Made by a program: the position numbers and the translations under genes. The notes under the pieces are model-generated. The model was not told where the DNA came from, did not search any database, and saw only the letters and a program-made list of their open reading frames with translations. Positions 45,417-56,073 of a stretch of 64,000 nucleotides of DNA are shown here, piece by piece (position 1 is the stretch's first letter; each line of letters opens with the position of its first letter). The DNA lies in contig CALSFV010000217.1 in the NCBI GenBank assembly GCA_943737045.1, forward strand, positions 682,001 through 746,000, in the 5' to 3' direction. This stretch comes from Parapristionchus giblindavisi. Taxonomy: Eukaryota; Nematoda; Chromadorea; Rhabditida; Diplogasteridae.

Positions 45417-46661
45417 TAAGAGAGATTATCTGACTCAGTGAACATATCTTGCTTATGGCTTGGCACTTGGCCAAAAAGTGATAAGAACCGATCGGGCCCA
45501 AATTGTGCATAGGTGTAGTATGGGGTGGCATGAGATCACAGACGGAGTTAGGGTTCGTCGTATCTGCTCCTTCGCTAAATAACGTAAGTTCGATGAAGTG
45601 ACATCAAAATTTCAAAGTTTACGGATTCGTTCGATATGTGTATGCGACGATGGGCAATAATAAGCAGGTAAATCCCACCAAGTGTCATCCCGATCCAAAA
45701 CCGTGAGGCCCAGAAATAATCAAAAAACCAATAAAAATATTGGTTTTTTAATTGTTTTATTTTTCCTACAATTGCCTCTCGGTGAGGGTCATTTTTTATT
45801 GATTCAATTTGACGAGTATTCATTAGTGTAACTACTGTACGAAAATGAACTGAAACACAATCGTGGAAGTTTGCCTTATTCCCGAAAAACCACGACCAAT
45901 TCGCCTTTTTATCGCAAACTGAAAGTATCGTTGTATGTATGAAAGTATCAATTATCGTGCGCCCTACCGTAATCCCAATGCGGAAATTAAAAATGCGACC
46001 ATCGTTGTATTATTTATCATACGATTTCGGTATTATGCTATTGTTTTCTTTTATCATTTATTTGTTGTTTGAATATCTGAGGTATAATATGACAGTATTT
46101 TTCGAAAACAAATAAGAATTTTGAATGTCCAAATTTGCATAACCGTAACCGGCATATGGTTATTCGGTCAGTGCGCGATAAAAAGGCGAATTGGTCGTGG
46201 TTTTTCGGGAATAAGGCAAACTTCCACGATTGTGTTTCAGTTCATTTTCGTACAGTAGTTACACTAATGAATACTCGTCAAATTGAATCAATAAAAAATG
46301 ACCCCCACCGAGAGGCAATTGTAGGAAAAATTAAAGTAATCAAAAAACCAATATTTTTATTGATTTTTTGATTATTTCTGGGCCTCACGGTTTTGGATCG
46401 GGATGACACTTGGTGGGATTTACCTGCTTATTATTGCCCATCGTCGCATACACATATCGAACGAATCCGTAAACTTTGAAATTTTGATGCCACTTTATCG
46501 AACTTACGTTATTTAGCGAGGATGTAGATATGACGAACCCAAACTCCGCCTGCGAGCTTATGCCACCCCATACTACAGCTGTGCACTATTTGGGCCCGAT
46601 CGGTTCCTATCACTTTTTGGCCAAGTGCCAAGAGAATGTCACTTGAGCCAGATAGTCTCTC
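45417..46661. mobile_element. 1.24-kb fold-back element
   Basis: Arms 45417-45920 and 46175-46661 are inverted copies, with GGCACTTGGCCAAAAAGTGA about 45 bp in from the outer end, around a 255-bp loop. The tip is reminiscent of the M2 family. Target duplication not resolved. It lies directly upstream of the BAR-like gene and may separate it from older regulatory DNA. Confidence 0.75.
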
Positions 46662-46720
46662 GTAAAATAACAACACATTTGATCAATGAATATGTTGTGA
46701 ATCGCGAAATAAATGTAATC

Positions 46721-46823
46721 GTCGAGCTAATTTACCCTCCGCTCTGTCTATGCTCTCGTAGAGAGCGAAATCGAGAGAGGATTACCAGAGCGGAGAGCTT
46801 CTCAAATTAGTTCAGGATGTGCT
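46721..46823. mobile_element. TTAA-type MITE (M1)
   Basis: CGAGCTAATTTACCCTCCGC with its complement, right TTAA at 46824-46827. Confidence 0.65.
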
Positions 46824-46829
46824 TTAAAT

Positions 46830-48060
46830 TGAAATTGTAACAAAAATAATTTTAAAAAGTAACAAAATGCAGACCTTAATCAGGCAAGACGACCAATCAC
46901 GATGGGATGAAAACGTGAAAATGAATGAAGAATGAGAAATCACTGCCGATGCGCATTGTAATCTAATCCATGGCGCGTATTTATCTAGTATGATCACCAA
47001 AATCGTAGAAAACGATGCAAATTCATCTCCTCTCTTGTCCTTTGTCAGTAATATGTTTATGAAAAAGAATATAGCAATAAATAAATTTATCCTTTATCCG
47101 ATTCATGGTATGGTGTGTTGATACTCAACAGAGGTGGATATCTTATTCGTTCGTTCTAATCTTCATCATCTGAGACATTATCTTGTCCATTTCATTTAAA
47201 AGTACGATCTATAGTATGATCGATCGCTTTATGCGAGAATTTCAACGTGAAGTTTTTTTTCAGCAGGATTTCTGTTCTATCATAATACATTTCTTTATTT
47301 CTTTATTTATTCCATAAAATATAAATAAATCTACGTATTATAATGTGATACATATTAATTAAAAAATATAATAGAATAGAATATTCCCAAAGAATTCAAT
47401 ATGATTAGTATGTGATATGTTCTATCGAGGTTGAAAAAATTGTTCTAGCTTTGCCCATTTCTATCATTTGTTTCCTTGATGTCACAATCTCGTTTCGAGA
47501 TAAATACACCTTTGAACTATCACACACCAACCACATAAATAAAACTTCTACTCGAGTTTGAACTTCCTTTTTGTCGCTTGTCTAGTTGTAAGGGTACCAT
47601 CAAGTAGGTTATTCCCTTAATGGCTTCGTTTAAATGCCTGCTGCCTAAGTGTAGAGCAAGCGCTAGATCTAGGGTAAGGGTAAACACAGCCAGAGCTAGA
47701 GCTAGGGTCGGAGCCGAAGTCAGAGCAAGAGCTAGAGTCAGAGCTCAGGGCTAGAGCTCGAGCTTTATGTTTGTAGTCTATTGCTCTTTCGCGTCCTTGA
47801 ACGCAAGAGAACAAGGAAGAGTTCATCTGTCGTATCTTAGACCACTCTCAAAACTGTCGTAAAAGAGAACACTTCCTCTGCTTAGTGATAAATGGGAGCG
47901 GATTACGGTACTTCCGGTTTTCATCAATCTTAATCTGGCCAAGCTTATCTTCGATTTCGATGCGTGCCGCGAGACTCGTGATTGTTGCAGTTTTTCACTG
48001 ATACACAAAGCGATCATTTTAGTTCAAGGCGACTTTGAGAACTTATAATAGCGATATCTA
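46830..48060. other. Intergenic DNA with AGAGCT-rich repeat
   Basis: 47660-47765 is a degenerate GCTAGAGC/GTCAGAGC hexamer-like array that creates low-complexity ORFs on the minus strand. No gene is supported. Confidence 0.45.
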
Positions 48061-48242
48061 ATCGTACATGTAAAACAAATTGTATCATGAACGGTGTGAA
48101 TGGATCTGAACGGATCAGGCATATAAAACGGGATTGTGAGCGATTCGGCTATTTTCGTTATTTTTCTTTCTTTTCATTGTTTTTCTTTTCCGTTCAGATC
48201 CATTCACACCGTTCATGATACAATTATTTTTACATGTACGAT
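48061..48242. mobile_element. 182-bp inverted-repeat element
   Basis: Ends ATCGTACATGTAAAA and complement, with arms of about 55 bp containing ATGAACGGTGTGAATGGATC. No clear target duplication. Confidence 0.65.
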
Positions 48243-48249
48243 ATTCCAC

Positions 48250-48395
48250 TTTATTCATAGGATGGCTTATTTCGTACGCACATGGTTCCTTTTCGGTTAA
48301 ACAAATTAATAAGAAATGTTTTACACACGTTTACTAGAGTTTAGGGTATCTCTCATCCTTTTCTGCCTAGCAAGACGAAACCTATTCCAGTTGGA
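48250..48395. repeat. About 145-bp repeat, inverted partner at 51085-51225
   Basis: Shared blocks include TTCGGTTAA with nearby ACACACG, then GGGTATCTCTCATCC followed by TTTTCTGCCTAG and GACGAAACCTATTCCA. The partner is in opposite orientation downstream. Confidence 0.65.
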
Positions 48396-48407
48396 AATGT
48401 TTATCTT

Positions 48408-48512
48408 TAGCCCGAGCTAATTTGAAACTATCCGTTCTGGAAACGCACTCTCGCTTTCGTAATCTACGAGAGAGCATTGTCAGAGTGAAATTAGCACGTG
48501 GTGTGATTTATA
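48408..48512. mobile_element. TTAA-type MITE (M1), eroded ends
   Basis: CCCGAGCTAATTTGAAACTA and a complement ending TTAGCACGTGGTGTG. Confidence 0.6.
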
Positions 48513-50179
48513 TAAAAAAGTAGTTCCGTGTTCACCTTTCGAAAGTTTATCTTGCTCACGTATCTACCTTTATCAAATCTTTTATGATGGTCATTCTCCT
48601 CTATTCATTCGTCTACATTGCTCTTTTCTACTAATAGGCTCGTCTAATGTCGACTTTCACTTGCACGTACAGGGAAGTCCTTTGCGTTCGATTGGTCGAG
48701 AAAGACTCTTGTCAATACTATTTAATAGCCAATAGTCTTTCTTAAAATCAAGAGTATACACAGTCTGCTCATCATCTCAAAATTAATGTTATCTCGTTTA
48801 TGTGGCTTTCGAAGAGGAATGGCTTTCACCAAAATATAGTCTATTCCGATCATGATGTTTCTTACAAGCTCAAATCGCCCGGGGATATCGTTGAAGAATC
48901 GCTTGAAAAATTGAAAAAAAAACCGCTTTTCGTAGGTTATAACTCACAAAAAACAGTCTTCAGCGTTTTAAGGTTTATTTGTTATATGCATTGTCGATTT
49001 TATATTATTAAAGAACATCTTGAGATTTAATGAAATTGAGCGGTAGATAAAGGTGGACAGGGATATGGAGAGGTACTAGAGAATAAAAGAACGAGGAAGG
49101 GCGAATCGAGCCATACTCTCCCTGAGAACAATCGAGAAAGTGCAAAAAAGAGGGACACATCAAGATGTCTCTCAAGTCTAGTTCTACTATTCAAATCTTT
49201 CATTGCCCCCTACTCTACAACTCTACTTCATGCATGCTCTCGAACGTTCTGCACCTGTAATGGCTCTGCGCTCTCTCAAATCACAGTGTTATTTTAACTC
49301 TCTGCGTTATTTCAACCCTGAGTGTTCTCTAACTCCCTGCGCTATCTCGGCCATACTACACCCTCGTTTCACACCTCATATCGTCTGCAGAGTGTCTGCA
49401 TGATGCTCTTGAAGGTTACAAACTCTTGCGCAGTAAGGTTGCGTCATACCGTGCTCAGCCCTTGCACCGTGCTGGGGATTCCGGGTACACTAATTTATCG
49501 GTTCGGTTTATTGGGATATTGGTGCGACGTTGCATCCGAATTTGGGTACAATAACTTGTAGTAGGGAATTCAAATTTGTTCGTATTTAGGCATCATGATA
49601 TCCGGGAGAATATCACTGTTCGGGATAAGGGTTAATATCAGTGTTCGGGTTCCGGGTTAATATCAGTGTTCGGGTTCCGGGTTAGTCTAGACGTACATGT
49701 CCCGGATACGGTCTTCATCAATAAAACTCGGTGTAATGGTCCTTGTCTATTTATCCTAATCTCCCTTTCTATATAAACACTAGGCGATTTTACGCTGGAT
49801 GACACTATATCAATCTATCCCATCACCTTCACTTTCTCTGCATTCCTCCCTCGCTTGATCGAATGAAGTTCTATCACATTTGCTCGCTTAAGCACCCGAG
49901 CTCGGGAGCCTGCGAGGAGCTCAGGAGCTTGGGGGCTACTTTCTTATGTTGACTTGGCCCGTTGATAGATGTGTTTCTGGGTACCGTGTATCACATTTGA
50001 TCGTTAACACTTGCATTTTTCCATCACAATCACATCAGTTGTTTTATTGGAAATGTTATTATCCTAATGCTCACTTCGTGTAGTTTTCATTCGGATCGTT
50101 GTTGATGTCGCCTATCGTTAGCAACTTGACCCTGAAGGTTTATAACTAACTATTCGCACTTCCACTGTTTTTATGTCAG
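48513..50179. other. Intergenic DNA
   Basis: No phase-consistent exon chain. 49618-49686 is a short tandem array of TTCGGGTTCCGGGTTAATAT-like units. Confidence 0.4.
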
Positions 50180-50283
50180 AGGCACTGCTAATTTGGAACT
50201 CTCCGCACTCGCAATGCGCACTCGCTTTCGTTGTCTACGAGAGAGTGTTGCCAGAGAGTTTCAAATAAGGTTAGTGTGTGCAT
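50180..50283. mobile_element. TTAA-type MITE (M1)
   Basis: AGGCACTGCTAATTTGGAAC with complement, right TTAA at 50284-50287. It lies about 450 bp before the defensin-like gene. Confidence 0.65.
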
Positions 50284-50731
50284 TTAAGAAGAACTTGTAA
50301 ACGTGTTGAAGATACCCATGTATGCATTATGTTGTCGCTTATGTTCTGTTCAATATTGGAGAAAAGAAAAGAAAATCCGACACTCTCCTCGATTTTCACG
50401 CTGTTTCGAATCTTTTTTCTATTCTTTTCTGACTTTTGAACATCGCACAACAGTGAGAGGGGGATGAAGAAACCGTAGGCACTTCCCTTTAAAGATCACA
50501 ATCTCTCAATCGCAAACATCACTGACAGGCACCTAAGAAATAGTGTGTGATAAGAAGAGATCACTCTGATTAAGATTGCGTTCCTTGCGTTCCCTTTAAA
50601 GAACCCTCAATCTCACGTTGTCTCGTTTGGTGATATCGCATCGTTTCCTTCCGTTTTGCACGAGTTGTAAACGACACATTGTATAAGTCCACTTCCTCTT
50701 ACAGCTAGCCCCCAACCTCACTCCACAGCCC

Positions 50732-53700
50732 ATGCTCCCGCGGTGTACGGTGGTTCTCGGATCGATTCTAGTCCTGGTCAGGTATACGGTAGAGTCGCAT
50801 TGATTTTATCGATCGATGATGTTTTGCAGATCGTCATGCACCAACTTCGATCATCAGGCATGCGATGAGCTTTGCAAGATCGACTCATTTTGGTAGATTA
50901 TTGATTTTCTAGAACCGAAATCATCGACCTTTTGTTCAGTTTTAATAAAATTAAATTAGTAATATTATTAGACGTACAAGTTTATGTTTGCATGCACTAT
51001 AAATGTAAATTTTTAAATATATATGTAGGTTAGCTAATAATGTATGGTGTTTCGGCCGCTACGTCTAATGTAAAACCTATTGGAATAGGTTTCGTCCTAG
51101 GCAGAAAAGGATGATAGATACCCTAAAATCTAGTAACCGTGTGTGTCAAGTGTGTGAAACATTTCATAGTAATTTGCTTAACCGAAAAGAAACCGTCTGT
51201 GTACGAATAATTTGGTTTAACTATCTGTACATATTTTCTCCTTTTTTTCCTGCTTGCAACAAGTCAATGAAATCATGATGATTGATGCGACATCATTGTG
51301 CGTTTTGTTTAAAATTTCATCTTCATGCGACGGTAAATTCGAATATAGCAATAATAATTTATCTTCGCCCGAGGCGCAACAGCAATTAAGCGAACAATAA
51401 TCGGTAAAAATATCATTGACGTCTCTCCGGATTCATTGGGTATACGATATTAGGGTGGGTGATATGTATCGGGTAGGAGCATACATTTCCAAAGGATTTT
51501 TTTTAGATATAGGACAGTGCATTTGGATATTTTTGCAATATCTACTTGGAAGCCATAAAACATAATAATAAATAATAAATTTATGCGTTTTACAAGAAAA
51601 CACGGTAAATAATAATAGATAAATAAATTTAAAAGAATGATGAACACACAACAACAAAACAAACGTGGAGGTTGAATAATGGACATAGGTCTATGGGGAT
51701 AGGGCAAATATCTTGTCAATTTAACTCAGGGAAACTGAAAGTAATTCGGTTTTTCGGTTGTACGAGGAGCCTTGTAGATTTTCTTTACTGCCACAGCCAC
51801 GATGGAAAAAGTGAGGCTGACATAGAGGGCATTGGATACAATGTGTCAAAAAATAATAAATGCCATATTTTTGCGCCATTTGACTTTGTTTGTCTGTTAG
51901 GCCAATTACAGCTCCTACTGACAATTTAAGTTCTAAAAGAACATATTGTTTTGCCCAGTTCTTGCCGTGCAAGAACTCGCCATTTCTTTCATTTTGCCCA
52001 GTTCTTGCCGTGCAAGAACTCGCCATTTTTCATTCTGCCCAGTTCTTGCCATACAAGAACTCGCCAGTTTTCATTCTGCCCAGTTCTTGTCATGCAAGAA
52101 CTGGGCAGAATGAAAACTGGCGAGTCTCCAGTCAGCCAGAGACTCGCCCCTTCATGTTGCCCAGTTCTTGCATGACAAGAACTGGGCAGAATGGGAGGCG
52201 CCCCTACCACCTACCCATCCAGGATGGGGCCTGGAAGGCGAAGAGCGCCCCAGTCCGCTCCTGCAGGGCGACATCTCCAATAAGGAGAAGTCCGGGGCAG
52301 AGAAGGGCCTTCATCGCGAATGCCCTTCCCCAAATCAAAATTCTCTCCGAGGAGAGTGGCGCAACCGATACATCAGAAGCGAAGAATGAGAATGTGGGTG
52401 AGCCTTTTACAGTCCCGCACGTTCGCGCTCCCTAAACGCGGCCCCCCGCGGCCCGCGGGGGGCCGCATCATGCCGCATCGATGAATAATTGTTTTTCAAA
52501 CATTTCATTGCTGGTGATCGTTGCATCATCAGATAATATTAATATCGCCGCAGAAACGAAAATTTTTGGTTGAGTGTGGACAGCGTCACATAGTCAGCCG
52601 TGTCCCCGAAACGCGGCATGATGCGGCCCCCCCGGGGCCCGCGGGGGGCCGCATCATGCCGCATCGATGAATAAATTTTTTATTCAAACATTTCATTGGT
52701 TGCGATCGTTGCATTATCATGTCCGCACCCTTATTTGATGATGTAACGATCACAAACAACGAATTGTTTAAAAAAAATTTATTCATCGATGCGGCATGAT
52801 GCGGCCCCCCGCGGGCCCCAGGGGGCCGCATCATGCCGCGTTTAGGGAGCGTGAACGTGCGACGCTGTCCACACTCAACCAAAAATTTTCGTTTCTGCGG
52901 TGATATTAATATTATCTGATGATGCAACGATCACCAGCAATGAAATGTTTGAAAAACAATTATTCATCGATGCGGCATGATGCGGCCCCCCGCGGGCCGC
53001 GGGGGGCCGCGTTTAGGGAGCGCGAACGTGCGGGACTGTATAGGGAGCCTCGCGCGTACTCTCTAGCTCTTTCACACTCTCTCACTCCCATTAGTCAAAT
53101 TTAGTTCGTAGTTTGTAGTTTTCCGTATAAAAGGCTCTCCAAATTCTCATTCTTCGCTTCTGATGTATCGGTTGCGCCACTCTCCTCGGAGAGAATTTTT
53201 TTTGGGGAAGGGCATTCGCGATGAAGGCCCTTCTCTGCCCCGGACTTCTCCTTATTGGAGATGTCGCCCTGCAGGAGCGGGCTGGGGCGCTCTTCGCCTT
53301 CAAGGCCTCATCCTGGATGGTAGGTGGTAGGGGGCGCCTCCCATTTTGCCCAGTTCTTGCATGACAAGAACTGGGCAGAATGAAAACTGGCGAGTTCTTG
53401 TCATGCAAGAACTGGGCAGAATGAAATCTGCCCAGTTCTTGCATGACAAGAACTGGGCAGAATGAAAACTGGCGAGTTCTTGTATGGCAAGAACTGGGCA
53501 GAATGAAAAATGGCGAGTTCTTGCACGGCAAGAACTGGGCAAAATGAAAGAAATGGCGAGTTCTCACACAGCAAAACTGGGCAAAACTCTATTGTCATTT
53601 TCAATTCGAACTGGCAAAATATTCTGAGATGGGTTTATTCATTCTGAATATACTTTATCTAGGTGTTTCCTATCAGAAATACGGCAGTTCTTTCTCTAAC

Positions 53701-54301
53701 ATGCAAGATCTGGTTTTGTGTTTTTCGAAATAACAAAACATGGCCAAAATGCGCTGCTGAGTGGATTTTGCAAAAATTTTCAAATACACTGTCCTATATG
53801 TAGCGAATCTGTGTTCGAAATCATTGTCAGCATAGAAAATTTCTCAAAATTAATGCTCGCTGGTCTGGCTCTCAAAGAAAATGGCTTACAACGGTGTTCA
53901 GGTACGGTCACTGTGTTGGGTGGGACGGGACTGATTTCTCGTGTCGATGCTTCGAGTATCGCCCGCCTCTCGACGGCTCCGCCTGCAAACCCAAGCAGAT
54001 CGAGTGCAAGTCCAAGTGCAAATCGAAGGTGGGTCCCGGACGGAATTTCCGATTACTGTAGTCTTAGCAGGGTCGAGACGGCGGATTCTGCTATCCACAG
54101 AATGACCGTGGCGACGAGCGCAATCGAACTGCGTGCGAGTGCTTCCAGAGTCTACCCAATGATTTGGTAATTAATTTTTTAATTATCGATTTATTGATCT
54201 ACCTATTTTATCGATTCATTGATCTACCATATTGATCCATGCTTCAGGTGCGCAGAAGACGTCGTAACGCAATCAAGAGATCGTACAAGATCAAAGCGTA
54301 G
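50732..54301 (+). CDS. Secreted peptide with two tandem CS-alpha-beta (defensin-type) domains
   Basis: Five exons join in phase: 50732-50781, 50830-50892, 53902-54028, 54071-54166 and 54248-54301, encoding 129 aa. The ATG lies 27 nt after a TTACAG acceptor (spliced-leader or 5' UTR junction). Residues 1-18 (MLPRCTVVLGSILVLVRS) form a short signal peptide. Domain 1 has cysteines 20, 28, 32, 42, 52 and 54; domain 2 has 66, 73, 77, 87, 102 and 104. Both follow C-x(6-7)-C-x3-C-x9-C-x(9-14)-C-x-C with G-x-C before the fourth cysteine (YGHC, GGFC), the hallmark of invertebrate defensins and related three-disulfide peptides. A polybasic tail starts VRRRRRNAIKR at 113 and could be cleaved or bind anionic surfaces. 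Intron 2 is 3 kb and holds nested transposons; intron 3 is only 42 nt. Antimicrobial function is inferred from the fold, not shown. Confidence 0.85.
51035..51225. repeat. Dispersed repeat, includes inverted partner of 48.3 kb
   Basis: The first part (TTAGCTAATAATGTATGGTG through TTTCGGCCGCTACGTCTAAT) matches the complement of 32217-32265. The second part is the inverted copy of 48250-48395. Both lie in intron 2 of the defensin-like gene. Confidence 0.6.
51949..53586. mobile_element. Fold-back element with terminal hairpin array
   Basis: Arms 51949-52408 and about 53130-53586 are inverted copies. The outer 250 bp of each arm is an array of about 45-bp units, each holding its own hairpin AGTTCTTGCCGTGCAAGAACT-like string separated by CGCCATTTTTCATTCTGCCC. 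The inner parts of the arms pair CTTCATCGCGAATGCCC with its complement. A second element sits in the loop. No transposase; target duplication weak (ACATATTG and CTCTATTG). Confidence 0.75.
52410..53038. mobile_element. TA-flanked GC-rich palindromic element, copy 2
   Basis: 629 bp with CAGTCCCGCACGTTCGCGCT tips and TA at 52408-52409 and 53039-53040. It is closely similar to 35424-36049 and is inserted in the loop of the larger fold-back. Confidence 0.9.
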
Positions 54302-56073
54302 ATCGACAACCAATCGATAATTGTAGATGCCCACTGATTTCCCCGTTTACCAATCGATCTCTAGACGATGTCACCGAAGGTTACTGTAGCTACAATGTAC
54401 TGTATCCGGTGGTTATTGATCTGCCCCATGTTATTATTGATTGCTCTTAATGAATTGATACGGTTATCTGTTTGTGTATGAGTTGTGCGTAAATACGTTT
54501 CAAGTGCTTTGTAAAGTCGGAGAAGGTCACATGGAAGTGATGTGATGAGCTTGAAGGTGTATAATAATATAACCTTTTTTTTGCAATTTAAAGGCACCCA
54601 CCAAGTTAAGTCTCTCCGCATTAGCCATACTCTCCGCATTAGCCATACGCTCTCGCAGTCAAAATAAGCGAGTGTATTTACCCATAGCGGAGAGTTTAGT
54701 GTGATATCTCGGCTGGGTAGCCATGATATTTCTCCATTGTTAACGATCGTGATATAAGCTATGCATTACACAAATGATGGGGTGATAGTATATAAGAATT
54801 ATGGGATAACAGATGAAGTAGCTATACGTGTCGGTTTTTATCCATACATGCAAGAAAGCATATCTCAAGTGGTAATTATCTTTTATAGAGTATGATCGGA
54901 TGAATTTGAAAAAAAAGTTATGCCAAATAAAGCAGAAGAAAATAGAATTTTGCACAGTACTGTATGCCCTTTGGTATCCCCTAGATTTTCCATGTTTTCA
55001 ATGAAATACAAAAATACTGCTTAATTTATCAAATAAAATTTTTTTTGTAATTAATTGTTTACGAATCGACAGAATGAATCTAGATTTGCTATTACGAGAA
55101 TCTTTATCAGAACAGCCAATGAAGTAGATAAATAGAGACAATCGGTGGCAAAACAGTTGGCAAAAAACTGGTGGAATCAGTTCCAGTCAGATTTAACAGA
55201 TAATAATTATTGGTGAAAATGAATGAATGAAATCAAGGATAAGAGTATCAGCGGGGGAATGGCTTTGGAAAACACTCGGCGGTGCAGCCTATACCCTGGG
55301 GATCCTTCTAAACAAAACAAATGCATAACCGATCAAGGGTTCGGGGCGGGGAGTTGTGATATGGTCGGTAGTCTTCTAGATACAAAAAAAATAAGCTAAA
55401 TAAGTGAAAATTGTCTATGAAAGTTATTAAGGGCTGGTCCATGAGTTCTTCTACAAACAAACAACAATAAAGAAATGATAGGATGGGCGGGCTGTGACTT
55501 GGTCATTATAAAAGTCCTGAGTACTTCTAAACAAACATTATGTAGCTGATAAAAGTGTGTGTGTGGTGTGACTTGGTCAATATTATTACAAATACTTCAA
55601 ATAAATAAATGAACACTGTATAGGGAAAGTCAATGAAAAGGCAGTGAACACACACAAAAAAAGTTAAGTGTACAATAAACATAGAATAGTGATTATGATG
55701 AAAACTCAGCGAATGGATACATATCTACAGTAAGAGATGCACTACCGTAACTAGACGAGGTCGTACGATAAGACTAAGAACGATGATCGGAGAGGAAAAC
55801 AACGACTTGTAGTCAAACAGCCGCCGTACCAATTCATATTTTTGTGGACTCTTTCCCTTTTCGACATTTTTGGTACGGCGGCAGAACACGAATAATAATG
55901 AAAGTGTGAATTTCTCTTCTCTTCTGTGAAGGAAATCAAGTAACAATAAAACATGAGAGAAATAATGTGTACAATAGGATCAGAGAACAGAACTTCTATA
56001 GATTAGACGTATACAATAGAACAGACATATATTGAGACTAGACCTGGCTAGACCTCATTGTGAATCCATCTCA
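54302..56073. other. Spacer between convergent genes
   Basis: No gene supported. It holds the M1 copy at 54592 and otherwise AT-rich DNA, and should contain the 3' UTR of the defensin-like gene and that of the RS/RGG gene. Confidence 0.5.
54592..54702. mobile_element. TTAA-type MITE (M1)
   Basis: Left TTAA at 54588-54591, AGGCACCCACCAAGTTAAGT, and a duplicated CTCTCCGCATTAGCCATAC block; the right end is diverged. Confidence 0.6.

Noticed and set aside
45575..46371. ORF pair sharing MNTRQIESIKNDPHREAIVG
   Set aside because: Mirror translations of the two arms of the fold-back at 45417-46661; no known transposase motif.
51950..52130. CRISPR-like array of regularly spaced repeats
   Set aside because: The spacers are also repeated, the units are inverted in the other arm, and the context is a eukaryotic intron.
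51890..52435. 181-codon + strand ORF and its mirror at 53091-53567
   Set aside because: Both arise from the inverted arms of a fold-back; the repeating peptide merely follows the 45-bp hairpin unit.
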